The notes below the pieces were generated by a model, which did no database searches, was not told the DNA's origin, and saw nothing but the letters and a program-made list of their open reading frames with translations. From contig CANRHL010000008.1 in the NCBI GenBank assembly GCA_947630405.1, forward strand, positions 1-39,850: a stretch of DNA of 39,850 nt, given 5' to 3'. Positions 8,209 through 17,670 of this stretch are shown here, piece by piece. Source of the DNA: an uncultured Clostridia bacterium. GTDB taxonomy: Bacteria; Bacillota; Clostridia; Christensenellales; UBA1242. A program made the position numbers and the translations under genes. Position 1 is the stretch's first letter; each line of letters starts with the position of its first letter.

Positions 8209-10713
8209 ATGAAAAAACACTTTTTATCTATTATAGTTTTTTGTGCAGTAGTATTTATTTCACTTGGCGTGAGTGTTTTTTCTATTAACATAAAAGAACC
8301 GGTTATTGTATATGCAAACACGCTAAATCAAGATGAAGTTATAAAAAAAGAGCCGCCGTTAAATCTTACAGAATTACAATTGGCAGGCAGTGAGCAATTG
8401 GATTATTGGGCGGGAAATCTTTCAAGTTTCGATGGAAGAAATTATGATTATCTAACACCGGCAAGAGATCAATATCAAAAAAATACTTGTTGGGCATTTG
8501 CCGCAGTTGGAGCAGCAGAAGCAAGCATTTTGCGTAACGGAATTGATAACGATGTGACAAAGGACACTCTTGACCTTGACGAAACAATAACATCATACAC
8601 ACGCCATGTTCGCGATGGAAGTCATGACCCGCTACTTTTAACTACAAACGATACATATGATTATGGAAATTGGAATCAGGGAGATGGCGGTGCGGTGAAT
8701 GCGTTTTCAATTATGACGCAAGGATACACGCTTGTTAACGAACACGGCTTTAATACAAAAGAAGATATTAATAAAATTAAAAGCGCAATTGAACAATCCA
8801 AATTTTATGTTAAAAGTTATCAAAGCGTTTCAGATAATAGAAACGCAATTAAGCGTGCCATTTTGCAATATAGGGCGGTTACTTTTAATTATGCTTCTCC
8901 ATATACATTAGCCACAAAATTTTTTGAGAAAAATAAACAATCAGACCACACGTCAATTATTGTGGGCTGGGATGATAATATAGATAGATTGGCTTTTTCA
9001 CCTCAAAAACCAAATGAAAATGGCGGGTGGATAATTAAAAATAGTTGGGGAAACTATCGGGGAGAAAATGGTTTTTATTATATTTCCTACGAGCAGCCAA
9101 TAGGCGGCTTGTATGTTATTGACATGGCAATGGCAAAGGACTATCAAAACATCTATCACTACGATGGGCATGTATCAGTAAGCATGAAAAAAAGTGCAGG
9201 AGAAGCCCAAGCCGCAATTTATGAAGCTAAACTTTCAAGTCCAACCAAGCAGGAACAATTAAAAGCCGTTATGGTTTATGTGAAGGATGACGACTTAGAT
9301 GTTAATATTAAGGTGTATAAAAATTTAAACGCAAACCCGGGCAATGTTAATGACAAAATTAACATACCAGATAATGGCGACCTTGCAATTGAAATGAGCA
9401 CGCATGCAAAGCAAAGCGGGATGCAAACTATAGATCTAAAAACCCCAATAAATCTTGAGCAGGGTGAATATTTTTCAATTGTTGTTAGATGCACTAACAA
9501 AGCAGGGGGCTCAGTTCCGGTAAATTGTGCGGTTGACGACCGCTCATTTAATGATATGACTTATTATCTCCAAGATGGAGAGTGGATTAACTTTAAAAAT
9601 AGCAATTTTTATGCAGATAGTGGAGCGGATAAAAGAGTGGCTAAAATTAGGGCAATAACAAACACTATTGAGCGAGAGATGGAGCTAAATAACGACCTAA
9701 AATATGCCAGAGTTGAAATTGCTAATCGCCTTTTATATTATGCAAAAGGCAAGAAGTTATGGCCAGAAATTCAAGTTTATTTAGATGGAGAATTACTTAA
9801 AAACGAGCAGGATTATAGGGTGGAAATTGAAAACATTAACACGCCCGGCAAAACAAAAATAGAAATTGTTGGCACGGGCAATTATACGGGCAGCCGAACA
9901 ACTTATTTTGAAGTTGCAAAATCAAAAAATCCACCCGGTGCAACGAGTGAAACTATTACAGTTTATAACGACACAATAAATTTATATGATATTTCTGTTC
10001 CTATTGATTGGGAATGGGATAGTGAAAACATAAAACTTGAAGAAGGCAATAATATTGCAATGCTTATTTATGTTGGGGAAGATAAGGAATTTTATCAAAA
10101 CATAACTTGCAAAATTTATGTTAATAAAATCAACCAAGATCCAGTTCCAGACATTGATATTTCAACGGCAGAAGTTGGAGTCATAGGAAATTATGTTTAC
10201 ACGGGCAAGCCAATCACTCCAAATGTTAAAGTTGTGTGCGAAAATATTGAATTGCGCTTTGGCATAGATTATACTTTAACGTGTCAAAACAACACATATG
10301 TAGGAATTGCCACGGTTGACGTGCAAGGAAATGGGAGATATTATGGTGAGATAAGCCAAACTTTTGTTATATCACAAGCGGAAAAGCCAAATGCGGAAAC
10401 AACAATTCGCGTAAATAAAAATGTAACAAAATTATCCGACATTTCTCTTCCAAACGGCTTTGTTTGGGAAGATGAAAACATGGAGATTACGGGGAATAAA
10501 ATAACCGCAAAAGCAATATATATGGGCGAAGATGCGGATAACTACAAAACAAAAGAAATTTACTTTGAAATTGAAATAGAAATAGAAAACGAAACTTTGC
10601 CTATTGGCGTAATTTTAATAATTCTTGTGCCTTCAGCCATCATTATTGGGGCTTTAACAATTTTTGTGGTGAGAAAAAAGTTAAGAAGAAAGCATTGGTT
10701 AAACAAATTATAA
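8209..10713 (+). CDS. Exported papain-like (C1A) cysteine protease with lectin-like domain and Ig-like repeats
   Basis: 834 residues. A signal peptide (about 1-36) precedes a C1 peptidase domain: oxyanion Gln88, catalytic Cys94 in NTCWAFAAVGAAEA, His247 in SDHTSIIVGWDD, Asn278 in WIIKNSWGNYRGENGFYYISY. Next is a lectin-like module typical of clostridial surface C1 proteases (about 300-490, starting YHYDGH), then Ig-like/MBG repeats (about 500-770). The C-terminus is LPIGV, a hydrophobic helix and RKKLRRKHW, the same kind of anchor as the M60 protein. It lies 158 bp after that gene on the same strand with its own promoter. All catalytic residues are present, so it should be active. Substrate is unknown; host or surface proteins are likely. 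Confidence 0.9.
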   Translation: MKKHFLSIIVFCAVVFISLGVSVFSINIKEPVIVYANTLNQDEVIKKEPPLNLTELQLAGSEQLDYWAGNLSSFDGRNYDYLTPARDQYQKNTCWAFAAVGAAEASILRNGIDNDVTKDTLDLDETITSYTRHVRDGSHDPLLLTTNDTYDYGNWNQGDGGAVNAFSIMTQGYTLVNEHGFNTKEDINKIKSAIEQSKFYVKSYQSVSDNRNAIKRAILQYRAVTFNYASPYTLATKFFEKNKQSDHTSIIVGWDDNIDRLAFSPQKPNENGGWIIKNSWGNYRGENGFYYISYEQPIGGLYVIDMAMAKDYQNIYHYDGHVSVSMKKSAGEAQAAIYEAKLSSPTKQEQLKAVMVYVKDDDLDVNIKVYKNLNANPGNVNDKINIPDNGDLAIEMSTHAKQSGMQTIDLKTPINLEQGEYFSIVVRCTNKAGGSVPVNCAVDDRSFNDMTYYLQDGEWINFKNSNFYADSGADKRVAKIRAITNTIEREMELNNDLKYARVEIANRLLYYAKGKKLWPEIQVYLDGELLKNEQDYRVEIENINTPGKTKIEIVGTGNYTGSRTTYFEVAKSKNPPGATSETITVYNDTINLYDISVPIDWEWDSENIKLEEGNNIAMLIYVGEDKEFYQNITCKIYVNKINQDPVPDIDISTAEVGVIGNYVYTGKPITPNVKVVCENIELRFGIDYTLTCQNNTYVGIATVDVQGNGRYYGEISQTFVISQAEKPNAETTIRVNKNVTKLSDISLPNGFVWEDENMEITGNKITAKAIYMGEDADNYKTKEIYFEIEIEIENETLPIGVILIILVPSAIIIGALTIFVVRKKLRRKHWLNKL

Positions 10714-10739
10714 AAATTAAAAAATGAGCATTTAAACAT

Positions 10740-10768
10740 TTGCACATAAATTAAAAAAAGTTTAAAAT
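10740..10768 (+). promoter_or_regulatory. Promoter of rubrerythrin
   Basis: TTGCAC (10740-10745), 17-nt spacer, TAAAAT (10763-10768), followed by a short leader with the strong ribosome site AGGAGG at 10782-10787. Confidence 0.6.
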
Positions 10769-10791
10769 AAAAACGTTGAATAGGAGGAATT

Positions 10792-11337
10792 ATGGAAAAA
10801 TCTTTAAAGGGTACAAAAACTGAACAAAATTTATGGACTGCTTTTGCAGGCGAGAGCCAAGCAAGAAACAAATATACATACTTTGCAAGCCAAGCCAAGA
10901 AAGAAGGGTATGAGCAAATTGCAGAAATCTTTTTGCAAACTGCAGATAATGAAAAGGAACACGCTAAACTATGGTTTAAAGCCTTGAATGGCGGGGTAGT
11001 GCCACAAACTGTTGAAAACTTGCAAGCCGCAGTTAATGGCGAAAATGAAGAGTGGACACATATGTATAAAGAATTTGCAGCCACAGCCAAGAAAGAAGGC
11101 TTTTTGGCACTTGCAAAACAATTTGAAGGCGTTGCAAAAATTGAAGCCGAGCACGAAGAAAGATACAAAGCCTTGCTTGAAAATGTTAAAAAGAAAAAAT
11201 GCTTTGTTAAAAAAGAAGTTGTGGTTTGGGTTTGCCGCAATTGTGGCCACAAACATGTTGGCAAAACCGCACCAGCAGTTTGCCCAGTTTGCAACCACCC
11301 ACAATCGTATTTCGAAGTTGAAAAGAAAAATTATTAA
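10792..11337 (+). CDS. rbr: Rubrerythrin
   Basis: Non-haem di-iron peroxidase that detoxifies hydrogen peroxide in anaerobes, using electrons from its rubredoxin-like domain. The 181-residue protein has the ferritin-like four-helix part with ligand motifs ESQARNKY, the ADNEKEHAK helix and a second EAEHEERYK helix, then a rubredoxin-type C-terminus ([10 protein letters not shown] and [11 protein letters not shown], two CxxC pairs for one iron). Length and order are those of classical rubrerythrin. A strong AGGAGG site precedes the ATG. Single-gene transcript with its own promoter and terminator; it marks the organism as an anaerobe exposed to oxidative stress. Confidence 0.97.
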   Translation: MEKSLKGTKTEQNLWTAFAGESQARNKYTYFASQAKKEGYEQIAEIFLQTADNEKEHAKLWFKALNGGVVPQTVENLQAAVNGENEEWTHMYKEFAATAKKEGFLALAKQFEGVAKIEAEHEERYKALLENVKKKKCFVKKEVVVWVCRNCGHKHVGKTAPAVCPVCNHPQSYFEVEKKNY

Positions 11338-11364
11338 GCCATTTACATGGCTTTTTTCTTTTTT
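11336..11364 (+). terminator. Terminator of rbr
   Basis: AAGCCAT-TTAC-ATGGCTT stem (11336-11353) followed by TTTTCTTTTTT. The stem begins within the stop codon of rbr. Confidence 0.85.
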
Positions 11365-11373
11365 AGCCAACAA

Positions 11374-11397
11374 AAAAACACCTAAAAAGGTGTTTTT
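11374..11397 (-). terminator. Bidirectional terminator at the convergent junction
   Basis: AAAAACACCT-AAAA-AGGTGTTTTT is a perfect 10-bp hairpin with A-tract and T-tract built into the stem, so it can end transcripts from both sides. It lies just after the stop of the 1138-residue gene. Confidence 0.8.
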
Positions 11398-11400
11398 CTA

Positions 11401-14400
11401 TTAGTCAATTGATGTAGTTGCAGCAACATCGTCAGCGTCTAAACCGGTAGTATCAGCTGGTTTTTCAACTTTTGTTTGTCTTGCTTGTTTTGCTTGTTTT
11501 GCTAATTCGTCTTGTCTATCAAGTTCTGCTTCTCTTTCGTCAATAAGTCTTAATATTTCTTGTGTGCGTTTGTCGTTTTTATTTTGTCTACGGTTTACTA
11601 CACTTCTTTTTCTTTTAAGTTGCTCACGATTCATTTCAGAAATAGGAATTTCTGGTGGAACGGCTCTTCCTTTTTTAGGTTCAGCAGCTTGTGTTTCGGG
11701 TTGTTCAACAACTTCTGCAGGTTGAGGCTCAGGTTTCTTTTCTACAGGTTGTGGCTTAGGTTGTGTTTTTGGTTGTTGAGTTTTGCCACCAACTTTTTTT
11801 TGTTCAGGGTTTGCGTTTTGTCTTTTTGCTAAGAAACCATTTTTACCACCCATAGTTTGTGGTCTTGCACTATTACCAGTTTCGTTTGAAACAGGGTCGG
11901 CATTTTTGTTATCTTTTTTCTCGCCCTTTTTATTTCTCTTACCCCCATTTGTAGGAGTAGGAACATTTACAGGGACAGGTTCTTCCACAGGAGCTGACCC
12001 GTTTCCTCTTACAAAAGGTGGAAGTTTTTTGCTGCCCGTAGAGGTATTCCTTTCAGGGTGTAAGAATCTATCTACAAGCTCATCTCGAGGAGCTGAGACA
12101 TTAGATGGTTCTTCTTTTCTTTCAGTAGTCACTTCAGCTGGTATTTCAAGATCAACAGACTTATTTTGTGTACCTTTTCCTTCTGCTTTTTCAAGGTATT
12201 TTTGTTGTGCTCGAGCATTCCTAGCTTGCTTTTCTGCGTCTCTCTCTTTTCTTTCTTCTTCTTTTCTTGCAGCTTTTCGTCTATCAGCTTCATTAAATGT
12301 TTCAGTTGTAATTCTTGGTTTCCCAATAAGAGTCCTACCAAAGTTAATGGTTCCTCTTTTAGCCTTTTTAAGCAATAATCTAAGCAATGTAGGTTTTGCC
12401 GTTTCAGGAGCTGCAGGTTCAGCAGGAGTTTCAGGAGCAGCTGATTCATCTTGCTCGCCAAGTAATTCTTTTTTCCTATTAAGCCTTCTTTGAGCAGCGT
12501 TTCTCTTTCTGGTTGCAGATGCTTCAGCATTTTGCTCGGCCATTCTTCTATCGTATTCATCACCTAATTCTTGAACTTGCTCATCTAACCTTTGAGTTTC
12601 TTCAAGAATTGGCTTGCTTGCTTCTTCAGCAGCTTTCTTCTTTTCTGCTTTTTTAGCTTGTTTAATAATAGGGTCAATTAAGCTATAAGCGTGTTGTTTT
12701 TCTTTTCTAGATTGTTCACCCTTTTCAATGGATTTTCTTTCATTTTGTAATTCTTTCAAAGACATTGTTTTATATCTTTCTAAAGTTTTGTTATCTGCAG
12801 CTTCTTGTTCGTTTTGTTTAATCGCTTTAATTCTAGCATCAATAATTTTTAAAACATCAGATTTTGCATCTCTTTGAACAGGGTTTTCATAATCTTGTTT
12901 TTCAACAGATGTTCTCAAACTTTCCAGTTTAGCTAAATTTGATATAGCTTCAGTTTTTTGTTTAACAGTTTCAAGATAAGAATCGACATTGTCGTAATGT
13001 AATTTGGTATTTCTCTTCTTTTCTTCTTTTTCTTTGCTTTGTTTTTCATGTTCAGCTTTAGAATTTGCTTTCTTTAATTCTTTAATTCTAGCATCAATAA
13101 TTTTTAGAACATCAGATTTTGAATCTTTTTTAACAGAATCGTCTGCGTAGTCTTGTTCTTTAACATTTTTTCTAAAGCCTTGCAACTTTTCAATATCTTT
13201 AATAGCATTTACTCTTTTTTGAATGTCGTCTGTGTAAGTTTTAACATCTTCGTTGTGATTTTTTGTGTTTTGTTTTTTCTGGTCTTTATTCTGTTTCTTT
13301 TTGTCTTTATTTTGTTGTTTTTCTGCCTTTTTATTTTGTTGTTTTTCAGTTTTGTTGTTAGCGTTTTCTTCTTTTATCTCTTTTTTAGCTGCCTTTTTTG
13401 CTTGTTTAACAGTGTAAGGTTTGCCAGCAAAGCTTGTTGGGCCATATTCTTCGTCAGATTTGCCATCGCCCAAAGTTTCAGCAGCGGCAAGTGCACTTAC
13501 AGTTCTTAAAATTAGCTTTTCGCCTTCACGTTTATCTTTATCTGCGTTTTTGTTAACTTTACCAAAACGTGTGCCTTTTTTGTTAGATTTAGGATTATTA
13601 CCTTTAATTATAGCGGTTAAGATATCTTCATAATAAACTTTGCCAAGTTCGTCTTTACCTTTTTTAAGTTTAACTTTAACTGCGTTGGTTTGGTTATCTT
13701 TAAGTTTGTTTGTGCAGTAATCTACAAGCATGTTTCTTAAAGCACTGATTCTTGAATATCTTTCATAAGCAGATTTTTGGTTGCTTAAAGTGGTAAGTTC
13801 TTCAGCTTCTTTAGGAGTTAACCTTTTCTTTGCAGATAGGGCATTAAATCTAGCTGCGGATTTATTGTCAAATGTAGGAGCATTTTCCTCATAAGGAGCA
13901 AGTTCCCTAGATAATGTTGCAACGAATGCTGCCAAAGCGTGTAAAGCGTTTCTGTTTTTCTTAATTGCAGCATAGTTTCTTGTTCTTGCAGCAGGGTGTT
14001 TAGCAATTCTTGCATCACGTGCATCAATAACTTTTAACAATTTAACAATATCCAAATTGATATCTTTTAAGTTGGTTAAAGTTAACTTATCTGCAGTTAA
14101 CTCTTTACTGCTTAAAAGGTCCTCAATATTGCTTGCTTTAAAGCCATATTTTTTGTTGTAGTAATTTTTGGTAACGCGGTCTTTAATGCCGATAATAGAA
14201 GCAGATACGATTGCACCTAAACCAGCACCGATAGCGCCTAAGTTAACAAGGTCTGCAACAAGGTGCCCGGTTAGGAAAACGCCCGGCATAATAGGTGAGA
14301 ATGCTAGGGCAGTAAACACCAATGCAAAAGCTGCAGATGTTGCCAATATTGGAGCAACCCATTTTTTAAGGAAACGCATTAAACGGTCATGCTTCTTTTC

Positions 14401-14817
14401 CAATTTTGATGTGTCATCAGACAAATCATAGGATGTTACAATTTGTTTAACTTTATTTTTTTTGAAACCAAGCTTTTGGCCTTTAGCGCGATAGAATTCA
14501 ACAATACCCCTAATTAAAAGAGCAGCTCTTTGAGTGTCTTTCTCATTGGCTGGAACATGGGTTGAAAGAAAATCTATTACTGATTTATATTTTTCAGTAA
14601 GCTTAGCCTGTTCAGCTTTTTCTTTTTTATCAAAATCTTTAGGTATTTCAAGTGCTATAGATTTTGAAGCTTTTACTCCTTTTACCTTTTCATCAACAAA
14701 TTCGTTACCACTTGTGTAGCCATTTTTTGATAAATATTCAGTGAAAGAAGTTTCACTGCTTGCAACGAATTCATTAAATAAAGTGGTTAATTTTCCGAAA
14801 TTTATGGTCTTTGCCAT
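11401..14817 (-). CDS. Large membrane coiled-coil protein with internal repeats, unknown function
   Basis: Not recognised. 1138 residues. Residues 1-150 form a soluble helical domain; two hydrophobic segments lie at about 154-180 and 185-212 (with GAIGAGLGAIVSASIIG); the long remainder is charged and Lys/Glu/Gln/Ala-rich, predicted coiled coil, with a Pro-rich disordered stretch near the C-terminus. Two copies of an 85-residue unit stand out, each ending in KSDVLKIIDARIK; weaker units with LIDPIIKQ and LIDEREAEL suggest more. A strong AGGAGGGG ribosome site and consensus promoter indicate high expression. Both hydrophobic segments are close together, so the two ends may lie on the same side. 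A scaffold or cell-envelope organiser is possible but unproven. Confidence 0.8.
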   Translation of the reverse strand: MAKTINFGKLTTLFNEFVASSETSFTEYLSKNGYTSGNEFVDEKVKGVKASKSIALEIPKDFDKKEKAEQAKLTEKYKSVIDFLSTHVPANEKDTQRAALLIRGIVEFYRAKGQKLGFKKNKVKQIVTSYDLSDDTSKLEKKHDRLMRFLKKWVAPILATSAAFALVFTALAFSPIMPGVFLTGHLVADLVNLGAIGAGLGAIVSASIIGIKDRVTKNYYNKKYGFKASNIEDLLSSKELTADKLTLTNLKDINLDIVKLLKVIDARDARIAKHPAARTRNYAAIKKNRNALHALAAFVATLSRELAPYEENAPTFDNKSAARFNALSAKKRLTPKEAEELTTLSNQKSAYERYSRISALRNMLVDYCTNKLKDNQTNAVKVKLKKGKDELGKVYYEDILTAIIKGNNPKSNKKGTRFGKVNKNADKDKREGEKLILRTVSALAAAETLGDGKSDEEYGPTSFAGKPYTVKQAKKAAKKEIKEENANNKTEKQQNKKAEKQQNKDKKKQNKDQKKQNTKNHNEDVKTYTDDIQKRVNAIKDIEKLQGFRKNVKEQDYADDSVKKDSKSDVLKIIDARIKELKKANSKAEHEKQSKEKEEKKRNTKLHYDNVDSYLETVKQKTEAISNLAKLESLRTSVEKQDYENPVQRDAKSDVLKIIDARIKAIKQNEQEAADNKTLERYKTMSLKELQNERKSIEKGEQSRKEKQHAYSLIDPIIKQAKKAEKKKAAEEASKPILEETQRLDEQVQELGDEYDRRMAEQNAEASATRKRNAAQRRLNRKKELLGEQDESAAPETPAEPAAPETAKPTLLRLLLKKAKRGTINFGRTLIGKPRITTETFNEADRRKAARKEEERKERDAEKQARNARAQQKYLEKAEGKGTQNKSVDLEIPAEVTTERKEEPSNVSAPRDELVDRFLHPERNTSTGSKKLPPFVRGNGSAPVEEPVPVNVPTPTNGGKRNKKGEKKDNKNADPVSNETGNSARPQTMGGKNGFLAKRQNANPEQKKVGGKTQQPKTQPKPQPVEKKPEPQPAEVVEQPETQAAEPKKGRAVPPEIPISEMNREQLKRKRSVVNRRQNKNDKRTQEILRLIDEREAELDRQDELAKQAKQARQTKVEKPADTTGLDADDVAATTSID

Positions 14818-14843
14818 ATTTCCCCTCCTTATTTCTTGTGGTT

Positions 14844-14877
14844 ATTATAATATAGATTGCGAACTTTGTCAATACCC
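14844..14877 (-). promoter_or_regulatory. Promoter of the 1138-residue gene, with GGGTATTGACAA box
   Basis: On the minus strand GGGTATTGACAA (14866-14877) contains the -35 TTGACA, followed by 17 nt and TATAAT (14844-14849). The same 12-mer starts the promoters at 29967 and 36681. Confidence 0.8.
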
Positions 14878-15012
14878 ATTTTAAAAATTTTTTTAAATTT
14901 TTTGATATTTTTACCAATTTGTGCCGTTTTTTGCTAAAAAACGCTATTTTATATATGTAAATTATGTTACTTTAGTTATTTTTATAATAAAATGTGTTAA
15001 ATCCAAAGCAAA

Positions 15013-15573
15013 TCATGTTACTATAATGTAATTTTTTTCTCTCACCGCATCAAGTTTTGGAATTAGTGAACGTATCAATAGAAGTTCGGCAAACTGCCCA
15101 GCGGTTAGAGTGGCATCTGTTTCTCCATATTTTTTGTTAATTGAGGTGAGGTCTTTAAGCGCGTAGGTAAGTATATTGTCGAAAATAAAATCACTTAAAT
15201 TCTTTTCGCGTTGATATTCAATCATTGCAACCACAAAATTGCAAGCAAGCTCGTCAATTTCGTTTAAGCATCTTGGCAGATTTTCGTTTTGTTCTTCTAT
15301 ATAACCTTCTTTAACGTGCCAAAAGGTGTGATTATAAAAAAGTTCAGGCACAACTAAATCTTTAACATGCTGAAAGGCATCAATCACCTTTTGATTTTGC
15401 GCAAAGGAACACAAAAAAGTGTAAAAGCGAGAAACATATATGTTTTGTTTTTCTAAGTTTTTAAGAAATTCAAGACGGCTACGGTTATAGTGATTGTATA
15501 AAAGAGTAAAATGAGCGCGCATGCCTTGTTCGTAAAAATTTAAAAACACTTCATTAAATTCTTTTTGACTCAT
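15013..15573 (-). CDS. Unknown all-helical protein
   Basis: Not recognised. The 186-residue product looks all-alpha, with several aromatic-rich helices (FLNFYEQGMRAHFTLLYNHYN, YVSRFYTFLCSFAQNQ) and no membrane segment. It could be a diverged TetR-type ligand-binding domain without its DNA-binding helix-turn-helix, but that is only an impression from helix pattern and length. It has its own promoter and an AGGAAAG ribosome site. It lies alone between cmk and the large coiled-coil gene on the same strand. Confidence 0.65.
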   Translation of the reverse strand: MSQKEFNEVFLNFYEQGMRAHFTLLYNHYNRSRLEFLKNLEKQNIYVSRFYTFLCSFAQNQKVIDAFQHVKDLVVPELFYNHTFWHVKEGYIEEQNENLPRCLNEIDELACNFVVAMIEYQREKNLSDFIFDNILTYALKDLTSINKKYGETDATLTAGQFAELLLIRSLIPKLDAVREKNYIIVT

Positions 15574-15610
15574 ATCTTTTATCTTTCCTTTTGGTTTTAA
15601 AAACCATAGA

Positions 15611-15638
15611 ATTATAGCACATAAAAAATATTTGTCAA
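15611..15638 (-). promoter_or_regulatory. Promoter of the 186-residue gene
   Basis: Minus strand TTGACA (15633-15638), 16-nt spacer, TATAAT (15611-15616). The leader contains the short palindrome TGGTTTTTAAAACCA just before the ribosome site. Confidence 0.75.
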
Positions 15639-15659
15639 TATGTTTTTTTAAAAAAATAA

Positions 15660-15675
15660 GCAGCCGTGCGGCCGC
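15660..15675 (-). terminator. Terminator of eno-cmk
   Basis: On the minus strand GCGGCC-GCAC-GGCTGC (one G-U pair) starts at the cmk stop codon and is followed by TTATTTTTTT. It is the most GC-rich hairpin in this region. Confidence 0.75.
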
Positions 15676-16325
15676 TATATTTTTATGTGTGAAATTATTA
15701 AATTTGTGGTTTGTTCAATTGAAAGGTGAGTGCTATCAACAACAATTGCGCCTTTTGGCACAACAAGTGGGGCATAGGTTTTGTTTTTATCAATTTCGTC
15801 TCGCTCAATAATCTGTTGTTTTATCTCTTTTAAACTGATTTTGTCGCCCTTGGTTTTTTCTTCTTTAAAACGCCTTCTTGCGCGTTCGTCAACCGAGCAA
15901 TCTAGGTAAAACTTAAATTCGGCATTTGGGAAAACGTGGCTGCCAATATCGCGCCCGTCAACAACTAAGTTGTGCGTTTTGCCAAATTTGCGCTGGCAAT
16001 CGTCAATTGTATCCCGCACGGTTTTGTTAACACTTATTATTGGAGATAACACACTCACATTATTATCCCTAAAATGCGCCGAGTAATCTTTGCCATTTAC
16101 AAGTACAATTTGTTTGCCGTCTTTATAATCAACACTAAGTTTAAATTTTTTAATTTTTGTTTCAAACTTAATGTTTTTTGCATCTAGCCCTAAATCGAGA
16201 AAATAGCAGCACACTGCACGATAAAGTGTGCCCGAGTTGAAATGAATAAAATTAAGTTTTTTGCTTACTTCTTCTGCAACGGTGGATTTCCCACTGCCGG
16301 CAGGACCATCAATTGTTATTATCAT
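15675..16325 (-). CDS. cmk: Cytidylate kinase
   Basis: Phosphorylates CMP and dCMP with ATP. The 216-residue protein begins [20 protein letters not shown] (P-loop GPAGSGKS at about residues 7-14), followed by the substrate-site segment NSGTLYRAV and by [32 protein letters not shown], a family hallmark. Its ATG lies inside the end of eno: the two genes overlap by 17 nt, and no separate ribosome site is evident, so its translation is probably coupled to eno. Confidence 0.95.
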   Translation of the reverse strand: MIITIDGPAGSGKSTVAEEVSKKLNFIHFNSGTLYRAVCCYFLDLGLDAKNIKFETKIKKFKLSVDYKDGKQIVLVNGKDYSAHFRDNNVSVLSPIISVNKTVRDTIDDCQRKFGKTHNLVVDGRDIGSHVFPNAEFKFYLDCSVDERARRRFKEEKTKGDKISLKEIKQQIIERDEIDKNKTYAPLVVPKGAIVVDSTHLSIEQTTNLIISHIKI

Positions 16326-17574
16326 TAAATTTTGCCTTTTTGCCTAAATCTCGCTCAATTCTTAAAAGTTGGTTATATTTGCACACTCTATCAGTTCTGC
16401 AAATTGAGCCGGTTTTAATTTGCCCAGCATCAACAGCAACGGAAAGGTCGGCAATAAAAGTGTCTTCCGTTTCGCCGCTTCGGTGCGAGATAACAGTGTT
16501 GTAGCCGTTTTCTTTTGCAAGGCGGATGGTTTTAAGAGTTTCGGTTAGGCTGCCAATTTGGTTAAGTTTAATTAAAATTGCGTTGCCAACGCCCCTTTTT
16601 ATGCCTTCAAGCAAGATTTTTGGATTGGTTACAAACACATCGTCGCCAACAAGTTGGATTTTTTTGCCCAATTTTTTGGTTATTTTAACCCAGCCATCCC
16701 AATCGTTTTCGCTCAATGGGTCCTCAATTGAAATGATAGGGTAGGTTTTAATTAAATTTGTGTACCACTCAATCATTTGCTCGGTGGTTTTTTGTTCGCC
16801 AGTGCTTTTTCTTAATTCATATTTTTTTGTTTTTTCGTTATAAAATTCGCTTGCTGCAACGTCCATTGCAATTGCAATGTCCTTTTTAGGGGTGTAACCC
16901 GCCTTTTTTATTGCTTCAACAAGCACTTGAAGAGGCTCTTCGTTGCTTTTAAAGTTTGGTGCAAAGCCGCCTTCGTCACCAACGCCGGTTGAATAGCCGC
17001 GCGCAATTAACGCTTTTTTTAAACAAGCAAAAGTTTCGCTTGCCATTTGCATGGCCTCAATAAATGTTTTTGCACCAACTGGAACAATCATAAACTCTTG
17101 AAAATCCACATTGCTTGTTGCATGCGCACCGCCATTAATAACGTTCATCATAGGCATAGGCAAAGTTGTGCCATTGCCAAGTGTTTTATATAGTGGTTTG
17201 TTTTTATATAACGCACGTGCACGGGCAACTGCAAGGCTAACAGACAAAATTGCATTTGCACCAAGATTAGTTTTAAATTCAGTGCCGTCAAGTTTAAGCA
17301 TGGCATTATCAATTTTTGTTTGATTGTCAACATCCATGCCTACTAAGGCTTTTGCAATGATGTTGTTCACATTTTGGCAGGCTTTTGTAACGCCCTTGCC
17401 GTTAAAACGAGTGCCGCCATCGCGCAACTCTAACGCTTCCTTTTCGCCGGTGGAAGCCCCGCTTGGCACCATTGCGGTTGCCTTAATGCCGTTTTCAAGC
17501 GTAACTTCGCACTCAACGGTTGGGTTAGAACGGCTATCAATAACTTCATAAGCCACAATTTTTTTAATTTTCAT
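16309..17574 (-). CDS. eno: Enolase
   Basis: Converts 2-phosphoglycerate to phosphoenolpyruvate. The 421-residue protein shows [19 protein letters not shown], the [15 protein letters not shown] loop, [10 protein letters not shown], metal ligands in [10 protein letters not shown] and [21 protein letters not shown], the catalytic Lys in [15 protein letters not shown], and [16 protein letters not shown] start at ATG 17574 because AAGGAG lies 6 nt upstream; an in-frame ATG 18 nt earlier precedes this site. Co-transcribed with cmk. Its promoter region is shared with divergent recX. Length is normal. Confidence 0.97.
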   Translation of the reverse strand: MKIKKIVAYEVIDSRSNPTVECEVTLENGIKATAMVPSGASTGEKEALELRDGGTRFNGKGVTKACQNVNNIIAKALVGMDVDNQTKIDNAMLKLDGTEFKTNLGANAILSVSLAVARARALYKNKPLYKTLGNGTTLPMPMMNVINGGAHATSNVDFQEFMIVPVGAKTFIEAMQMASETFACLKKALIARGYSTGVGDEGGFAPNFKSNEEPLQVLVEAIKKAGYTPKKDIAIAMDVAASEFYNEKTKKYELRKSTGEQKTTEQMIEWYTNLIKTYPIISIEDPLSENDWDGWVKITKKLGKKIQLVGDDVFVTNPKILLEGIKRGVGNAILIKLNQIGSLTETLKTIRLAKENGYNTVISHRSGETEDTFIADLSVAVDAGQIKTGSICRTDRVCKYNQLLRIERDLGKKAKFNDNNN

Positions 17575-17670
17575 ATTAATCTCCTTAACCATATTATAAA
17601 CAATTTTAATTTAATGCAAAAACTTTTTCATAGGTTTTACTTTTTTTATTTAATATGATAATATTAATAT

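Noticed and set aside
11560..13633. Long open frames on the plus strand opposite the 1138-residue gene
   Set aside because: They are Phe/Cys/Ser-rich mirror translations of a Lys/Glu-rich coding strand, with no ribosome sites.
14925..14943. CGTTTTTT-GCT-AAAAAACG hairpin as terminator of the 186-residue gene
   Set aside because: The stem is mostly A-T and lacks a U-tract on the relevant strand; I do not list it as a terminator.
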